NCBI GenBank assembly: GCA_009937255.1
Contig: JAACCT010000015.1
Coordinates: forward strand, 55,431 to 119,430
Reading direction: 5' to 3'
Length of the DNA: 64,000 bases
From: Dehalococcoidales bacterium
Lineage (GTDB): Bacteria; Chloroflexota; Dehalococcoidia; Lucifugimonadales; Lucifugimonadaceae
Part shown: positions 61,940 through 64,000 of the stretch, piece by piece
Numbering within the stretch: the first letter of the stretch is position 1
Layout of the letters: every line of letters starts with the position of its first letter
Notes under the pieces: model-generated
What the model saw: the letters and a program-made list of their open reading frames with translations, nothing else
What the model was told of the DNA's origin: nothing
Databases searched by the model: none
Made by a program: the position numbers and the translations under genes

Positions 61940-63142
61940 ATGAGTAAATTTAATTTTGATAATCTGTGGTCAGAAAAATCCACTGATGCACAAAGAATCA
62001 TTACTGATCATGCTAAATATGATTTTGCTGTTGCATATCCACCTTTTGAGGGAGTTCCTTTAGATGGGCTTATAGATGGTCTAAGAACTAAAGTTGATGC
62101 AGATTCACAAAAAGTTGCAATTGAAATGGCATACTATCCACATGTTCAAGGAGATGAATCACTTAGAGAATTTACATCTAAAAAACTTTTGGATGACAGG
62201 GGAATAAAATGTGATAAAGAATCACTAGTCTTATGTAATGGTTCTGGTGAGGCTATTGGATTACTTATCCAAGCTTTAATAGACCCTGATGACTATGTTA
62301 TTACAGAGCAATTTGTTTATATGGGAACAACAAAACAATTAACTTACTTTAATGCAAATATTGTTGGTTCTCCAACCGATGAAAAAGGTTTAATCCCAGA
62401 AAAATTAGAAGAAACTATTTTAGATATTAAGAATAAACATGGTGTAAATCCAAAAATGCTTTATACAATACCGGAAAGTCAAAACCCTACAGGGTCGACT
62501 TTACCAAAGCAGAGAAGAATAGAAATAATTGAAATTTGTAAAAAATATGGAATTCCAATTTTAGAAGATGATTGTTATGTAGATAACAGATTTGCAGGAG
62601 AGCCTGAACCAGCTTTTGCATCACTTGATGATTCAGGAATGGTAATTTATGTAGGTTCTTTTTCAAAATTAATAGCCCCTGGTTTAAGAATGGGATATTT
62701 TACAGCTAGTGAAGAAGTGATTGATAGAGCTTTATCAGTAAAGATTGGATCTGGTCCCAATCAGTTTACTTCCTATGCTATTGATGGATTCTTAAGAAGT
62801 AATTTAGAATCACATAGAAATGAATATAATAGATTACTAAAAGGTAAGAAAGAATCAATGGAAAAAGGTTTGATAGAAGCTTTTTCAAATACAAAAGTAA
62901 AATGGTCCTCACCTGAAGGAGGTTGTTATACTTGGCTTGAGATGACAGATGGGACTAATCTTTCTGAAATTAGAGATGAAGTTTTCACTAGAGGAGTAGG
63001 TTATATTAGTGGAGACAATTTTGCTCCTAACGGTGATGGTCAAAATATGGCTAGATTGTGTTTTGCATTTGAAACTGTTGAAAAAAATTATGAAGGAATA
63101 AAGGAATTTGCATCAATACTTAAAGATCTTAAGGCAATTTAA
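61940..63142 (+). CDS. PLP-dependent aminotransferase class I/II (MocR/2-aminoadipate aminotransferase-like)
   Basis: 400 residues. AYYPHVQGDESLREFTSKKL, CNGSGEAIGLLIQALI, YTIPESQNPTGSTLP, ILEDDCYVDNRF and the PLP lysine in VGSFSKLIAPGLRMGYF are typical of LysN/KAT-like aminotransferases without the MocR DNA-binding domain. A GAGGA Shine-Dalgarno precedes the ATG. Substrate, possibly aromatic, branched or aminoadipate, is unproven. Tails overlap the fbp gene by four bases (TTAA). Confidence 0.87.
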   Translation: MSKFNFDNLWSEKSTDAQRIITDHAKYDFAVAYPPFEGVPLDGLIDGLRTKVDADSQKVAIEMAYYPHVQGDESLREFTSKKLLDDRGIKCDKESLVLCNGSGEAIGLLIQALIDPDDYVITEQFVYMGTTKQLTYFNANIVGSPTDEKGLIPEKLEETILDIKNKHGVNPKMLYTIPESQNPTGSTLPKQRRIEIIEICKKYGIPILEDDCYVDNRFAGEPEPAFASLDDSGMVIYVGSFSKLIAPGLRMGYFTASEEVIDRALSVKIGSGPNQFTSYAIDGFLRSNLESHRNEYNRLLKGKKESMEKGLIEAFSNTKVKWSSPEGGCYTWLEMTDGTNLSEIRDEVFTRGVGYISGDNFAPNGDGQNMARLCFAFETVEKNYEGIKEFASILKDLKAI

Positions 63143-64000
63143 GAATTTTTATAAATTTCAATTTCTTCATTATTGCCAATATAAAGTCCAACTCTTTGGT
63201 GAAGATCTAAAGGCTGTATATCTAATATTTTTTCATTACCGTCAGTTGCATTCCCCTCAGTATTCTGGGCTATAAATGCTAATGGGTTACATTCATAAAT
63301 TAATCTTAATCTTCCTATGCCAGTAGTTGAATCTACAGGATAAGCAAAAACTCCACCTTTCAATAAATTTCTATGAAAGTCAGCAACTAATGATCCTACG
63401 TATCTTGATGTATATTTTCCTAAATCTCCAGATTTTAATTTACTAATCCATCTTTTATCTTTGTCCGTAAATTTATTCCAATTAGATTCGTTTACTGAAT
63501 AAACTTTTGAATTACCATGATTAATATGTTCATTTGTTAAAATTTCTAATCCATTATTATCAAATGAAAACATAGAAGTATTAGATTTTTTTGAAAGACA
63601 CATTACAGTTGATGAGCCATAAACTGTGTAACCTGCAAGTATTATATTTTTCCCTTTTTGCAGTAGATTTGCTTTATCAGTTTCGTCAGAATTTACTTTT
63701 TTGTAAATTGCAAAAATCGTACCTATTGTTACTGCAACATCTATATTTGATGATCCATCTAAAGGGTCAAAAACAACTATATATTTTGCTTCTTGGTTAT
63801 TAGTTTTTACAGATATTATAGTTTCGTTTTCTTCAGAACCCATAGCAAAAACATTGCCTGTTTTCGAAAGATTAGATACTAACAAATTATTTGCAAATTC
63901 ATCTAGTTTTTCGACATGTTCTCCTTGGATATTGATTTCCCCAGTTTTGCCAATTAAATTATTTTTCCCAGATTCTCTAATAGCTTGAGAAATTTCGTAA
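63139..64000 (-). CDS. fbp: fructose-1,6-bisphosphatase class I, 5' end cut by the right edge
   Basis: The reading frame continues past the ORF-track start (63885) to the window end: ISQAIRESGKNNLIGKTGEINIQGEHVEKLDEFANN is family-like and codes for the N-terminal region, so the true start lies beyond 64000. About 287 residues visible. VFDPLDGSSNIDVAVTIGTIF is the metal-binding signature; TGIGRLRLIYECNPLAFIAQNTEG and the terminal HQRVGLYIG are also typical. Dephosphorylates fructose-1,6-bisphosphate in gluconeogenesis. Confidence 0.93.
   Translation of the reverse strand, partial: YEISQAIRESGKNNLIGKTGEINIQGEHVEKLDEFANNLLVSNLSKTGNVFAMGSEENETIISVKTNNQEAKYIVVFDPLDGSSNIDVAVTIGTIFAIYKKVNSDETDKANLLQKGKNIILAGYTVYGSSTVMCLSKKSNTSMFSFDNNGLEILTNEHINHGNSKVYSVNESNWNKFTDKDKRWISKLKSGDLGKYTSRYVGSLVADFHRNLLKGGVFAYPVDSTTGIGRLRLIYECNPLAFIAQNTEGNATDGNEKILDIQPLDLHQRVGLYIGNNEEIEIYKNS

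Overview
This is a strongly AT-rich, very gene-dense bacterial chromosome segment. No phage, transposon, CRISPR or rRNA was seen, and there is one tRNA. No gene-free stretch exceeds 300 bases; the longest gap is 43981-44228. The mix fits a streamlined marine bacterium of the SAR202 / Dehalococcoidia type (Chloroflexota): several mandelate-racemase-like enolase paralogues, a complex I operon without nuoE/F/G, an SdhABE-type succinate dehydrogenase, NHL-repeat paralogues, many SDR/GMC/MFS genes and low GC. The taxonomy is inference from gene content; no marker-gene comparison could be run.

Layout. 1-2462: a thiamine-precursor-type ABC binding protein (cut by the left edge), an SMP-30 lactonase and thiD. 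2492-5011: a pabB-pabA-pabC cassette for p-aminobenzoate, which links to folP-folK at 40362-41646. 5019-9006 (minus): an enolase-superfamily dehydratase followed by XdhC, MocA-like, a small unknown and an SDR. 9125-9200: tRNA-Met, then an MDR dehydrogenase. 10211-15024 (minus): three enolase-superfamily genes, a small sulfite-oxidase-like Mo protein and its likely flavin reductase. 15112-20414: a membrane-anchored vWA-like protein, a cyclophilin lipoprotein, lipB, a threonine-synthase-like gene and a GNAT. 20522-36332 (plus): one long co-directional run of a SelW-like protein, nuoABCDHIJK, a small DUF2007-like gene, nuoLMN, nadK, a Nudix hydrolase and sdhA-sdhB-sdhE. 36337-40256 (minus): pccB-like carboxyltransferase, an unrecognised 459-residue protein and mdh. 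41632-43980 (minus): glyS, a TlpA-like lipoprotein and a CopD-like protein. 44229-48275 (plus): SDR, GMC oxidoreductase and the two halves of a D-glutamate cyclase-like protein. 48259-53388 (minus): MFS, carboxymuconolactone decarboxylase-like, fumC, RidA, VOC, MFS. 53478-58542: a TIM-barrel isomerase, an MFS and three tandem NHL-repeat genes. 58539-61788 (minus): rpoD then malate synthase. 61940-64000: a class I aminotransferase and fbp, cut by the right edge.

Together these describe aerobic respiratory heterotrophy: complex I and succinate dehydrogenase feed a quinone pool, malate dehydrogenase, fumarase and malate synthase serve the TCA/glyoxylate routes, a carboxyltransferase handles propionyl- or methylmalonyl-CoA, and many sugar-acid, alcohol and amino-acid enzymes lie around them.

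The most notable observations are three conserved genes that are each interrupted once while otherwise intact (sdhA by TAA, rpoD by TGA, malate synthase by a one-base homopolymer loss), a threonine-synthase-like protein whose expected PLP lysine is arginine, a two-gene D-glutamate cyclase in an oxidoreductase operon, an enolase-Mo enzyme operon with non-canonical active sites, an unrecognised soluble protein between pccB and mdh, and inverted repeats in several divergent promoter regions. Tail-to-tail genes repeatedly share stop codons, showing extreme compaction.
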